Source: Mesorhizobium sp. J428 (GTDB lineage: Bacteria > Pseudomonadota > Alphaproteobacteria > Rhizobiales > Rhizobiaceae). Taken from it: 64,000 nucleotides of DNA. Of the stretch, positions 30,843-39,273 are shown one piece after another. A model generated the notes under the pieces. That model was not told the DNA's origin, did no database searches, and was given only the letters and a program-made list of their open reading frames with translations. The translations under genes and the position numbers were made by a program. How positions within the stretch are numbered: position 1 is the stretch's first letter; each line of letters opens with the position of its first letter. The stretch is taken from positions 1,836,001-1,900,000 of the forward strand of contig NZ_JAJOMX010000001.1 of the NCBI RefSeq assembly GCF_024699925.1, written 5' to 3'.

Positions 30843-32831
30843 TCAGCTCGCAATCTTGCCGCCGCCCTGCTTCGTGATCACCACCACCGACGGCCGGGTC
30901 GGCAGGTCGGGCGAGAAATCCGGCCAGCGGGTCGACAGATCCTCGTAGTAGGACGGGCGGCCGAACTCCTTCCAGTCCTCGCCGCCGTCGCCCGGATGCT
31001 GGACCGCGACGAACATCGTCTCGTCGTCGGCCGTCAGCAGCGGCCCGCACATCTCCGCGCCGACCGGTACGCGGAAGAACAGCCGCGAGGTCGCGCGCGC
31101 GTCTCCTTCCGTATCCACCGCCCACAGCCCGTCGGTGCGGCCCGTCGCCTTGGGCGAGTTGCCGTCGGTCGACACCCACAGCCTTCCGGCGGAATCGACG
31201 GCGCAATTGTCCGGCATGCCGAACCAGCCATTGGCCGTCGTTGCGGTCGAGAAGCTGGCGCCGACCTCGGCCACCGACGGATCGCCGCACTTCAAAAGCA
31301 CGTCCCACCGGCTCTTCGTCGCCGTGAAGTCGCCGTCGGCCTCGGTGATCTCGATGATGTGGCCGAAGGCGTTCTTCGCGCGCGGGTTGGCCGCGTCGGC
31401 CTCCTCGCGCTTCGTATTGTTGGTCAGCATCACATAGACCTTGCCGTTCACCGGGTTCGGCTGCACGTCCTCGGGCCGGTCCATCTTCGTGGCGCCGAGC
31501 AGGTCCGCGGCGCGTCGGGTCTCGATCAGCACGTCGGCCTGGCTTTCGAAGCCGTTTGCGGCGGTCAGCGGGCCCTGCCCGAACACCAGCGGCAGCCATT
31601 CCATCGCGCCGTACTCGGCGAACTTCGCGACATGCAGCGTGCCGTCGTCGAGCAGGTTCATGTTGGCGGCGCGGTCGTCCGGATTGAACCGGCCGGTCGT
31701 GACGAACTTATAGACGTAGTCGAAGCGCTCGTCGTCGCCGAGGTAGAACACCACGCGACCGTCCTTGGCTACGATCGATTCCGCCCCCTCGTGCTTGAAG
31801 CGGCCGAGCGCGGTGCGCTTCTTCGGCGTCGAGGTCGGATCGTTGACGTCCACCTCGACGATCCAGCCGAAGCGGTTCGGCTCGTTCGGCTCCTTGCCGA
31901 CGTCATATCGGTCGTAATGCGCGGCCCATTCGTACGAGCCCTCGGGAATGCCGAGCCGCTCGTAGTTCTGCGCCTCGCGATGCCCCGCCGGCAGTTCGCC
32001 GGAGAAGTAGCCGTGGATGTTCTCCTCGGCCATGATGTAGGTGCCCCATGGCGTCACGCCGCCGGCGCAATTGTTGACGGTGCCGAGCACCTTCGTGCCC
32101 GTGGGGTCGGCTGCGGTCTTCAGCCGGTCGCTGCCGGCCGCCGGGCCGGTGATCTCCATCGGCGTGTCGGCGGTGATGCGGCGGTTGAGCTTGCCGTCGC
32201 GCACCACTTGCCATTTGCCGTCGGCCTGGCGGATCTCGGCGATCGTGCCGCCATGCGCGGCGATCTCGATGTCGACCTGCTCCTTCGTCAGCGGCTTCTG
32301 CTCGAGCTTCTTCTTGCCGTCCTTCTCGACCACCGAAACGATGCCCGGAAACATCAGGTGCGGATTGGTGTATTCGTGGTTCACCACCAGCAGCCCGTGC
32401 TCGTTCGAGCCCTCCAGCGGGATGAAGCCGACATAGTCGTTGTTGTAGCCGAACTGGCGCGCCTGCGCCGCCGCCGACTGAGCGGCCGGATCGAAATCCG
32501 GCGCATCGGCGAAGAGCGGATCGCCCCAGCGCAGCAGCACGTCGGCATCGTAGCCGGCAGCCACATGATGCTTGTCGTCGACGCCTGCCTCGACCTCATC
32601 GAAGCTGAACGCCGAACCGGTCGCCCCGGCACGCGCCTCGTCGGCCAGCATCAGCGCCATCGGGCTCACCGTCGCCGCGATCGCGGTCACCGCCAGCGAG
32701 CCTTTCAGCAGGCTGCGGCGCGAGAAGCGCGCGGCGACGATTTCGCCCATGGACGGATTGTCGGTCGGGTTGTGGCCCGGTCCCTCGTTCTCTTCGAGAA
32801 GCGTGGTGCGGAACGGCGAGGGGGTCGACAT
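30843..32831 (-). CDS. PhoX-family alkaline phosphatase, Tat-exported
   Basis: A 662-residue PhoX/DUF839-type phosphatase, a calcium/iron enzyme that releases phosphate from esters in the periplasm. The N-terminal FSRRSLLKGSLA is a twin-arginine signal followed by a hydrophobic stretch. Family elements seen are NHEYTNPHLMFPG, GTVNNCAGGVTPWGTY, AEENIHGYFSG, GRFKHEGAESIV and FRVPVGAEMCGPL. The start at 32831 has GGAG nine bases upstream; an ATG at 32888 is in frame and would add 19 residues. No pho box was seen. It converges with vapC and is divergent from the aldo/keto reductase. Confidence 0.88.
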   Translation of the reverse strand: MSTPSPFRTTLLEENEGPGHNPTDNPSMGEIVAARFSRRSLLKGSLAVTAIAATVSPMALMLADEARAGATGSAFSFDEVEAGVDDKHHVAAGYDADVLLRWGDPLFADAPDFDPAAQSAAAQARQFGYNNDYVGFIPLEGSNEHGLLVVNHEYTNPHLMFPGIVSVVEKDGKKKLEQKPLTKEQVDIEIAAHGGTIAEIRQADGKWQVVRDGKLNRRITADTPMEITGPAAGSDRLKTAADPTGTKVLGTVNNCAGGVTPWGTYIMAEENIHGYFSGELPAGHREAQNYERLGIPEGSYEWAAHYDRYDVGKEPNEPNRFGWIVEVDVNDPTSTPKKRTALGRFKHEGAESIVAKDGRVVFYLGDDERFDYVYKFVTTGRFNPDDRAANMNLLDDGTLHVAKFAEYGAMEWLPLVFGQGPLTAANGFESQADVLIETRRAADLLGATKMDRPEDVQPNPVNGKVYVMLTNNTKREEADAANPRAKNAFGHIIEITEADGDFTATKSRWDVLLKCGDPSVAEVGASFSTATTANGWFGMPDNCAVDSAGRLWVSTDGNSPKATGRTDGLWAVDTEGDARATSRLFFRVPVGAEMCGPLLTADDETMFVAVQHPGDGGEDWKEFGRPSYYEDLSTRWPDFSPDLPTRPSVVVITKQGGGKIAS

Positions 32832-33024
32832 GCGTGGCATCTCCGGCTGCGTTTGTCCGGTCTCGCCCCTATCGCCGGCAGATGACATGCGCGTGACGGG
32901 AAGGCCGTGATGCCGGGACGGGCAGGGATAGTCCAGTCCGGCCAGCCCGATTGGACCATGGTCTTAAAACGAAACGATCCGTTCTTATATCAATCAGGTT
33001 TTCCTCCATCCCGGAGCCTTTCCC

Positions 33025-34074
33025 ATGCGATACAATCAGCTTGGCCGCACAGGCCTTTTCGTTTCCGAACTGTGCCTCGGCACGATGACCTTCGGCGAGG
33101 CCGGCGCCGGCGGCCAGTGGGGCCAGATCGCCAAGGTCGATCAGGAGGCCGCGGACCGCCTCATCGAGCGGTCGCTCGCCGCCGGCATCAACTTCTTCGA
33201 CACAGCCAACGTCTATTCCTTCGGCGAGTCCGAAAAGATTCTCGGCCAGTCGCTCAAGAACCTCGGCGTGCGCCGCCAGGACGTGGTCATCGCGACCAAG
33301 TTCCACGGCGTCATGGGCAGCGGCCCCAACGAGCGCGGTTCCTCGCGCGGCCATATCATGGACCAGGTCGAGCAGAGCCTGGAGCGTCTCGGCACCGACC
33401 ACATCGACCTCTACCAGGTGCACGGCACCGACACGGTGACGCCGATCGACGAGACGCTGCGCGCGCTCGACGACCTCGTCTCGCGCGGCCTCGTCCGCTA
33501 TGTCGGCGTCTCCAACTGGCAGGCCTGGCGCATCGCCAAGGCCCTCGGCATCTCGGAACGCAAGGACTACGCCCGCTTCGAGACGGTCCAGTCCTACTAT
33601 TCCATCGCCGGCCGCGACCTCGAACGCGACATCGTGCCGATGCTGACCGAGGAGAAGCTCGGCCTGATGGTCTGGTCGCCGCTCGCCGGCGGTCTTCTGT
33701 CGGGCAAATACGGCCCCGGCGCGCCGGGCAATGGCGAGGGCCGCCGCGCCTCCTTCAACTTCCCGCCGGTCGATGAGGAAAAGGCCTGGCCGATCGTCGC
33801 CATCATGCGCGACGTCGCCAAGGCGCACGACGCCACCGTCGCCTCGGTGGCGCTCGCCTGGATCCTCGCCCGTCCCTTCGTGATGAGCATCATCATCGGC
33901 GCCTCGCGGATGGACCAGCTGGAGCAGAACCTCGCCGCGGTCGACCTGCGCCTCACCGCCGACGAGCTCGCCCGCCTCGACGAGGCAAGCGCGCTTACGC
34001 CCGAATATCCGGGCTGGATGCTGGAGCGCCAGGCCGCCGGCCGCGTGCCGGCGCCGTTCGTGCCGAAGAAATGA
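33025..34074 (+). CDS. Aldo/keto reductase
   Basis: A 349-residue NADPH-dependent oxidoreductase with a TIM barrel: RYNQLGRTGLFVSELCLGTMTFG at the start, catalytic D and Y in FFDTANVYSFG, K in ATKFHG, H in LYQVHG, and the cofactor region IIIGASRMDQLEQNLAA. It is closest by eye to the YajO/Tas-like group; the substrate is unknown. Its 3' end (WMLERQAAGRVPAPF...) is duplicated as a remnant near 36950, marking a rearrangement. A second aldo/keto reductase lies at 39274. Confidence 0.92.
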   Translation: MRYNQLGRTGLFVSELCLGTMTFGEAGAGGQWGQIAKVDQEAADRLIERSLAAGINFFDTANVYSFGESEKILGQSLKNLGVRRQDVVIATKFHGVMGSGPNERGSSRGHIMDQVEQSLERLGTDHIDLYQVHGTDTVTPIDETLRALDDLVSRGLVRYVGVSNWQAWRIAKALGISERKDYARFETVQSYYSIAGRDLERDIVPMLTEEKLGLMVWSPLAGGLLSGKYGPGAPGNGEGRRASFNFPPVDEEKAWPIVAIMRDVAKAHDATVASVALAWILARPFVMSIIIGASRMDQLEQNLAAVDLRLTADELARLDEASALTPEYPGWMLERQAAGRVPAPFVPKK

Positions 34075-34176
34075 ACCCGCCCGCCGCGAATGTCAGACGC
34101 CATAGGGCCTGGCATTCGCGGCGAGGAACGCGCGGACGCGAACCGAGCCGTGATCGCCGATGACGCAAAGATAGTC
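34017..34176. repeat. Left copy of the duplicated AKR-end/LysR-end junction, with a LysR remnant
   Basis: This stretch holds the end of the aldo/keto reductase plus, on the minus strand at 34093-34176, the decayed last codons of a LysR gene: RVRAFLAANARPYGV then stop, against RVRAFLDFLAANVRPYGG in the intact LysR at 37019. Bases 34017-34135 align with 36951-37060 as an imperfect direct repeat with a few short indels. The two copies flank the AraC/SDR/SnoaL-like cassette. Confidence 0.8.
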
Positions 34177-34360
34177 TGTTCGACTAAGTAAGAGGCATAT
34201 CGTGGCCCCGCATACGCGAAGCACTCGTGGCGGCACGCAATTAAACCACTGATATCCTGCAAGATTTTCCCCGCGAAGCAAGGTACCGCGTCTTTCGGAA
34301 CTGGCATAACGCTTGCTTGTTACAGCATGGCCATCGCAATGCCGCGCGCAGGGGCTCAAG

Positions 34361-35326
34361 GTGAGGACCTTTGATCTCAAGCAGATAGACTCGTCGACGA
34401 GATTCGGCTTCTGGCGGGAGGTTCTGTGCAACGTCTACGTTGCGCTGGACTCCGAGCCGGTCTCTCGGCACGAGTTCGTCGGCGCGGTCACGGAGCATCC
34501 GTTCTCCGACTTTTCGGTTTCCAACATCAGTTCGCAGAAGCAGCTCATTTCCCGCAACGCCAGGGGTATCCGCCGCGACACCGACTCGTTCTGCTTTCTG
34601 AATCTTCAGGTCAGAGGGTCGTGCCGCGTCGTGCAGGCGAAGCGGGAGACGGTGACGAATCCGGGCGAATTCAGCATCGTCGATTCGACCGAGCCCTTTC
34701 TGCACGACTATTTCACCGATGAATGGGAGATGCATTCCTTCAAGATCCCGAAACGGGTTCTCGATACGCATATGGACGTCCAGCACGACTGCGTGGCCCG
34801 GAAGGTAACAGACCGGACACCCGTCGGAAAGATCGCCATCGACTATCTCACGGCCATCGCGAGAAACCCGCAAAGCCTTACCGGCAACGCGATCGATCTG
34901 AACAAGATCATGGTCGATCTCATCGGACTGTCGCTGGGCCGGGCGCAGGACGTGCACGAAGGGCGCAGGAAGAGCTGGAGAGCGGGGCTCTGCCACTCCA
35001 TCCTCAGCTACATCGAGCTGAACTTTGCCGATCCCGAGCTGACGCCGTCGAAGGTTGCGGCGCATTTCGGCATATCCACGCGCTACCTTCACATGATCAT
35101 GGAGGAGCGCGACCAGACCTTCGGCCAGAGCCTGCTAAGGAAGCGCCTCGAGCGGAGCGCGCAAAACCTGCTCGACGAGCGCTGCGTCAACATATCGGAC
35201 GCAGCGTTCAGGGCTGGCTTCAACGACCTGTCCCACTTCAGCCGGGTCTTCCGGCAGCACTATGGGATGTCTCCTCGCGAATACCGGAACTCCCTCTCGG
35301 ATCCCGAGAGCCGGCCGCTGATTTGA
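34361..35326 (+). CDS. AraC family transcriptional regulator
   Basis: A 321-residue regulator with an N-terminal sensory domain of the AraC-binding-like type (FGFWREVLCNVYVAL, FLNLQVRGSCRVVQ, GEFSIVDSTEPF) and a C-terminal pair of helix-turn-helix motifs from about residue 225: LTPSKVAAHFGISTRYLHM and ISDAAFRAGFNDLSHFSRVFRQHYGMSPREYR. I chose the GTG at 34361; upstream in-frame TTG codons are less likely. It faces the SDR and SnoaL-like genes convergently and is the natural candidate for their control. Base composition is visibly lower in G+C than the adjacent aldo/keto reductases. Confidence 0.88.
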   Translation: MRTFDLKQIDSSTRFGFWREVLCNVYVALDSEPVSRHEFVGAVTEHPFSDFSVSNISSQKQLISRNARGIRRDTDSFCFLNLQVRGSCRVVQAKRETVTNPGEFSIVDSTEPFLHDYFTDEWEMHSFKIPKRVLDTHMDVQHDCVARKVTDRTPVGKIAIDYLTAIARNPQSLTGNAIDLNKIMVDLIGLSLGRAQDVHEGRRKSWRAGLCHSILSYIELNFADPELTPSKVAAHFGISTRYLHMIMEERDQTFGQSLLRKRLERSAQNLLDERCVNISDAAFRAGFNDLSHFSRVFRQHYGMSPREYRNSLSDPESRPLI

Positions 35327-35337
35327 TCGGGGCCGCA

Positions 35338-35364
35338 TGCCCGGCCTGTTCGCACGGCCGGGCA
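35338..35364. terminator. Bidirectional hairpin between araC-type gene and SDR gene
   Basis: TGCCCGGCC at 35338-35346 pairs perfectly with GGCCGGGCA at 35356-35364 across a 9-base loop, between two convergent genes. There is no strong T run, so it is a likely but unproven terminator for both. Confidence 0.5.
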
Positions 35365-35377
35365 CGCGTGTCCCGTA

Positions 35378-36148
35378 TCACATGCCGGTCATGCCGCCGT
35401 CGATCGTGTACATGCTCCCGGTGATGTAGGACGCCTTGTCCGACGCGAGGAAGAGAACCAGATCCGCGATCTCCTCGGGCTCGGCATAGCGCTTGAGGCC
35501 GGTCAGGTTCTCGAACTGTCCCTTCACCGCGACCGGATCGGTGGCCGATATGCCCGCCTCGATTTCCCGCATCATGCGCGTCTCGACCGGCCCGGGGCAG
35601 ACCGCATTGACGCGGACCTTGGAGGCGGCGACCTCCGCGGCCGCGGCTCGCGTGAGCCCGATCACCGCATGTTTGGAGGCGGTGTAGACGCCGAGCGAAT
35701 GGAAGCCGATGAGTCCTGCCATCGAGGACGTGTTCACCACGGCCCCGCCCCCCTGGGCGATCATTTCCCGCAGCACGTATTTCAGGCCGAAGAAGCAGCC
35801 CTTCACGTTGACGTCGAGGATCTTGTCGAGCGTATCGGCGTCCGTGTCGATCAGCAGGCCTGTCTTGCCCTCGACGCCGGCATTGTTGAAGAAGACGTCG
35901 ATGCGTCCGAACTTTGCCTTTGTCGCCGCGACGAAGCTCTCCACTTCGCTTTCCTTGGAGACGTCCGCCGCGATCAGGACGCAGCGGTCGGGGTCCAGTG
36001 CGAGTTCCCTGGCCATTGCCTCGAGAGACGGCTGAGCCAGATCGATGAGCACCAGCTTGGCGCCCTGTTCGAAGAACGCTTTCGTCGCGGCCTTGCCGAT
36101 GCCACCGGCAGCGCCGGTGATGAGGACTGTCTTGTCTTTGAATTCCAT
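35378..36148 (-). CDS. Short-chain dehydrogenase/reductase
   Basis: A 256-residue classical SDR: cofactor motif TGAAGGIG (11-18), D61-D62-V region, NNAG (88-91), catalytic serine near 141-142, Y155 and K159 in YTASK, and a C-terminus YITGSMYTIDGGMTGM. The acidic residue after the second strand (LIDLAQ) suggests NAD(H) preference. Enzymes of this shape oxidise or reduce secondary alcohols, sugars or cyclic diols. It is followed 178 bp upstream on the same strand by the SnoaL-like gene; the pair could handle one substrate under the AraC regulator. Substrate unknown. Confidence 0.9.
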   Translation of the reverse strand: MEFKDKTVLITGAAGGIGKAATKAFFEQGAKLVLIDLAQPSLEAMARELALDPDRCVLIAADVSKESEVESFVAATKAKFGRIDVFFNNAGVEGKTGLLIDTDADTLDKILDVNVKGCFFGLKYVLREMIAQGGGAVVNTSSMAGLIGFHSLGVYTASKHAVIGLTRAAAAEVAASKVRVNAVCPGPVETRMMREIEAGISATDPVAVKGQFENLTGLKRYAEPEEIADLVLFLASDKASYITGSMYTIDGGMTGM

Positions 36149-36326
36149 GGCTTTGCTCCGGTTTTCTGGTCGCGCGGGTGCGGGCGGACGTTGCGCCGGC
36201 TTGCCGCCGTCGGTCCGAAAGCCCTTGCACGCCGCGAAGATGGGTTCGCCCGCTGCGGAACAGGGGCGGTGAAGTCGCTGCTGTTCGGCGCGCCTGGCCG
36301 GCTGACGAGGCGCGTCGCGACAGGTT

Positions 36327-36761
36327 TCAGGAAGCCTGCGTGAACTCGGTGAACTTCACCTTGTATTCGACGTCGCGCCGGCTGAACTTCCAGGCGCCGT
36401 CTTCGAGTTCGAGCCAGTCATGGTAGACGCAGATGCTGCCCTCGGCCTTGCCGTCCTTGACGCAGAAGAACTGCAGGTAGGCTTTCTGCCGCGCGGTGTT
36501 TCCGTCGAAGTCGATGACTTCGTTCGTGGTCAGGTGGTGCATCTTGCCGAAGGCGTCGTTGCAGATCTTGACGAAGGCTTCGAGCTCGGCCGGTCCCTTG
36601 GGGCGCTGCCCCTCGATCAGGGCGTTGAAGACACCGGTCTTCGTGAAGCAGGCAGCCCAGGCTTTGCCGTCGGCTTCATCGACCGCATAGTTGTATTTCG
36701 CGTTGAGCATCTTGATTTCCTGCACGTCGGCGGTGCGTGCGACGCTTGTCGTCTCGGTCAT
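36327..36761 (-). CDS. Nuclear transport factor 2 / SnoaL-like protein
   Basis: A 144-residue single-domain protein with the cone-shaped alpha+beta fold pattern of NTF2-like enzymes: an N-terminal helix pair (VQEIKMLNAKYNYAVDEADG), WAACFTKTGVF, KMHHLTTNEVIDFDGNTA, and a C-terminal strand hairpin SICVYHDWLELEDGAWKFSRRDVEY. Members act as isomerases, cyclases, dehydratases or hydrolases, often beside SDRs in steroid, terpenoid or aromatic pathways. H74/H75 could be catalytic. It lies upstream of the SDR gene on the same strand. The reaction is not predictable from sequence alone. Confidence 0.85.
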   Translation of the reverse strand: MTETTSVARTADVQEIKMLNAKYNYAVDEADGKAWAACFTKTGVFNALIEGQRPKGPAELEAFVKICNDAFGKMHHLTTNEVIDFDGNTARQKAYLQFFCVKDGKAEGSICVYHDWLELEDGAWKFSRRDVEYKVKFTEFTQAS

Positions 36762-36947
36762 TTAGTTCCCCTTTTCTCGTTGATTTCGCGTGAGGCGTGC
36801 GCGGACAGCTCGCCTCCATCGAAATCTACGGGCTTTCCGACCGCGGCTCTTGGCGGACAGGGAAGCGAGATTTTGCAATGAGGGAAGGATTGCGGTGAGC
36901 GCCGCCATCGGGCTTGGCGCGCATCACTCCGTTCGTGGACGACATCC

Positions 36948-37075
36948 GGTGCTGGAGCGCCAGGCCGCCGGCCGCGTACCTGCGCCGTTCATGTCGAAGA
37001 ACCGCGCCGCCGCGAATGTCAGCCGCCGTAGGGCCTGACATTCGCGGCGAGGAAGTCGAGGAAGGCGCGAACGCG
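36948..37075. repeat. Right copy of the duplicated junction, with an aldo/keto-reductase remnant
   Basis: On the plus strand at 36948-37000 the reading VLERQAAGRVPAPFMSK repeats the end of the aldo/keto reductase at 33025 (MLERQAAGRVPAPFVPK), without the rest of that gene. It runs directly into the real 3' end of the LysR gene. DNA identity to the left copy extends over roughly 110 bases with scattered mismatches, so the duplication is not recent. Confidence 0.8.
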
Positions 37076-37933
37076 GGCCGGCAGGTGGCCGCCCTGGCCG
37101 ACATAGATCGCGTGCAGCGGCTCCTCGTCGCCGGGATTGAAGTCTTCCAGCACCGGCACCAGCGTTCCCGCGTCGATGTCGCGCTGCACGTGGTAGCGCG
37201 ACAGCCGGCCGATCCCGCCTCCGGCCAGCGCGGCCAGCCGCATCGCTTCGCCGTCGCTGACGAGCACGTTGCCCTTCGGCGCGAAGGTTGCGACACGACC
37301 TGCGCCGTCGAGCAGCGGCCAGCCGTCCACGGCGCGCGCAAAGCCGAAGTCGAGGCAGTTGTGGTCCGCGACATCCTCCGGCAGCCGCGGCGTGCCGCGG
37401 CCGGCGAGGTAGGAAGGTGCCGCGACGATCACCATGCGGCTCTGCCACAGCTTGCGCGCGATCAGCCGCGAATCGCGCAGAGGGCCCGCCCGTATCGCAA
37501 CGTCCGCGCGTTCTTCCAACAGGTCCACCACCCGGTCGGTCAGCGATACGTCCACCGTCACCCCGGGATGGCCTGCCAGGAAAGACGGCAGCAGCGGCAG
37601 CAGGTAATGCTGTCCGAAGGGAATGTTGCAATTGACCCTGAGCCTTCCCCGCGGCGTGGCGCCGGCGGCGGCCTCCCGCTCGGCCATGTCGATCTCGGCC
37701 AGGATGCGCAGCGCGGTCTCGTAGAATGCCGCGCCTTCGGGCGTGAGCTGCAGGCGCCGCGTCGTCCGGTTGATCAGCCGGGCGCCCAGGCGGTCCTCGA
37801 GGCGGCCGATCAGCTTGCTCACCGCCGACGGCGTCATGCCAAGCAGCGCCGCGGCGGCCGAGAACGATCCCCGCTCCACCACGCGGACGAACACGTCCAT
37901 CTCGCCGGACCGGTTGATGTCGAGCCTTGCCAT
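37019..37933 (-). CDS. LysR family transcriptional regulator
   Basis: A 304-residue LysR regulator of the large one-component type (MDVFVRVVERGSFSAAAALLGMTPSAVSKLIGRLE as helix-turn-helix region, residues 12-46), with a substrate-binding domain from about 90 onward (RLRVNCNIPFGQHYLLPLLP, DVAIRAGPL). It is divergent from the MFS gene, with 108 bp between starts, the classic layout for control of the exporter and probably of the aldo/keto reductase behind it. The effector is unknown. The 3' end is the intact partner of the decayed LysR end at 34093. Confidence 0.92.
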   Translation of the reverse strand: MARLDINRSGEMDVFVRVVERGSFSAAAALLGMTPSAVSKLIGRLEDRLGARLINRTTRRLQLTPEGAAFYETALRILAEIDMAEREAAAGATPRGRLRVNCNIPFGQHYLLPLLPSFLAGHPGVTVDVSLTDRVVDLLEERADVAIRAGPLRDSRLIARKLWQSRMVIVAAPSYLAGRGTPRLPEDVADHNCLDFGFARAVDGWPLLDGAGRVATFAPKGNVLVSDGEAMRLAALAGGGIGRLSRYHVQRDIDAGTLVPVLEDFNPGDEEPLHAIYVGQGGHLPARVRAFLDFLAANVRPYGG

Positions 37934-38041
37934 TTGTGAATTGATCTCACGAATGATGTTCTTGCCGCAAGCCTGTTGCCGTCGCCCCCGCGCACCGATC
38001 TTCGGCGGCGCGCTGATGCGCCGGACCAACGGGGACAGGAC

Positions 38042-39217
38042 ATGCCAATCGCCCTTTACGCACTTGCAGCCGGAGCCTTCGGCATCGGCGTCACGGAATT
38101 CGTCATCATGGGGCTGCTGCTCGAGGTCGGCAACGATCTCGGCGTCTCCATCTCCGCCGCCGGCCTGCTGATCTCGGGCTATGCGCTCGGCGTCGTGGTC
38201 GGCGCGCCGCTGCTGGCCGCCTTCACCGCGCGCTGGCCGCGCAAGACGGTGCTGCTCGCGCTGATGGCCGTCTTCACGCTCGGCAATCTCGCCTGTGCGC
38301 TCGCCCCCGACTACTGGATGCTGATGGCCGCCCGCGTGCTCACCGCCTTCGCGCACGCCTCCTTCTTCGGCGTCGGCTCGGTCGTGGCGACAGGCCTCGT
38401 CCCCTCCGACCGCAAGGCGACCGCGATCGCCGTCATGTTTACCGGGCTGACCGCCGCCAACGTGCTCGGCGTTCCCTTCGGCACCTGGCTCGGCCAGGCC
38501 TATGGCTGGCGCGCGACGTTCTGGGCCGTGACGCTCATCGGTCTCGCCGCCGTCGCCATCATCGCCGCCTTCGTACCGCGCGATTCCGGCGACGAGGCGC
38601 CGGAAGAGACCAGCGGCGGCGCGTTGTCGGTCCTCGGCCGCCGCACCGTGCTGATCGGCCTGCTCACCACTGTCCTGTCCTGGGTCGGCGTCTTCGCCGC
38701 CTTCACCTACATCGCCCCGATCCTCACCGGCATCTCCGGCTTCTCCGAGAGCGCCGTCTCGCCGATACTGCTCGTCTTCGGCGGCGGCCTCGTGGTCGGC
38801 AACCTCCTGGGCGGCCGCCTTGCCGACCGCCATCTCGTCCCGACAATGATCGGCAGCCTCGCCGTGCTCTCGGCGGTGCTCCTCGCAATGACCTTCGCCA
38901 TGCACGACAGGATACTCGCGGTCGTCTTCGTCGGCCTGCTCGGCGCGGCCTCCTTCGCCACCGTGGCGCCGCTGCAGATGTGGGTGCTGAAGAAGGCCGA
39001 CGGCGCCGGACAAAGCCTGGCATCGTCGTTCAACATCGCCGCCTTCAACCTCGGCAATGCGCTCGGCGCATGGCTCGGCGGCGTCGTCATCGACCACGGC
39101 CCCGGCCTCGGCGCGATCACGCTCGTCGCCGGCCTGGTGCCGCTCGCGGCGATCGCCTCGGCGCTGGTCGGCCTGCGCGCCGAGCGGCGCGGCGACCGGT
39201 TCGTGCCGGCGGAATAA
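38042..39217 (+). CDS. MFS transporter (AraJ/sugar-efflux-like)
   Basis: A 391-residue, 12-helix major facilitator protein of the DHA1/AraJ type. Family marks: GAFGIGVTEFVIMGLL in helix 1, GAPLLAAFTARWPRKTVLL between helices 2 and 3, and the motif RVLTAFAHASFFGVGSVVA in helix 4. Likely drug, arabinose-like or metabolite export by proton antiport; substrate unknown. It starts at the ATG after GGGGACAGG and is divergent from LysR. The aldo/keto reductase follows after 56 bp, so detoxification by reduction plus export is a reasonable joint role. Confidence 0.9.
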   Translation: MPIALYALAAGAFGIGVTEFVIMGLLLEVGNDLGVSISAAGLLISGYALGVVVGAPLLAAFTARWPRKTVLLALMAVFTLGNLACALAPDYWMLMAARVLTAFAHASFFGVGSVVATGLVPSDRKATAIAVMFTGLTAANVLGVPFGTWLGQAYGWRATFWAVTLIGLAAVAIIAAFVPRDSGDEAPEETSGGALSVLGRRTVLIGLLTTVLSWVGVFAAFTYIAPILTGISGFSESAVSPILLVFGGGLVVGNLLGGRLADRHLVPTMIGSLAVLSAVLLAMTFAMHDRILAVVFVGLLGAASFATVAPLQMWVLKKADGAGQSLASSFNIAAFNLGNALGAWLGGVVIDHGPGLGAITLVAGLVPLAAIASALVGLRAERRGDRFVPAE

Positions 39218-39273
39218 GCCACCGGCGGCAGGCGCCGCCTCTCCACCCAACCCTGCAATCAAGGAATCTGACC

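Noticed and set aside
30996..32885. Plus-strand frame of 629 codons opposite phoX
   Set aside because: Antisense shadow; the minus-strand PhoX is conserved and has a Tat signal.
34093..34431. Minus-strand ORF of 112 codons as a gene
   Set aside because: Only its last ~25 codons match LysR; the rest is antisense to the AraC promoter and start, so it is a remnant.
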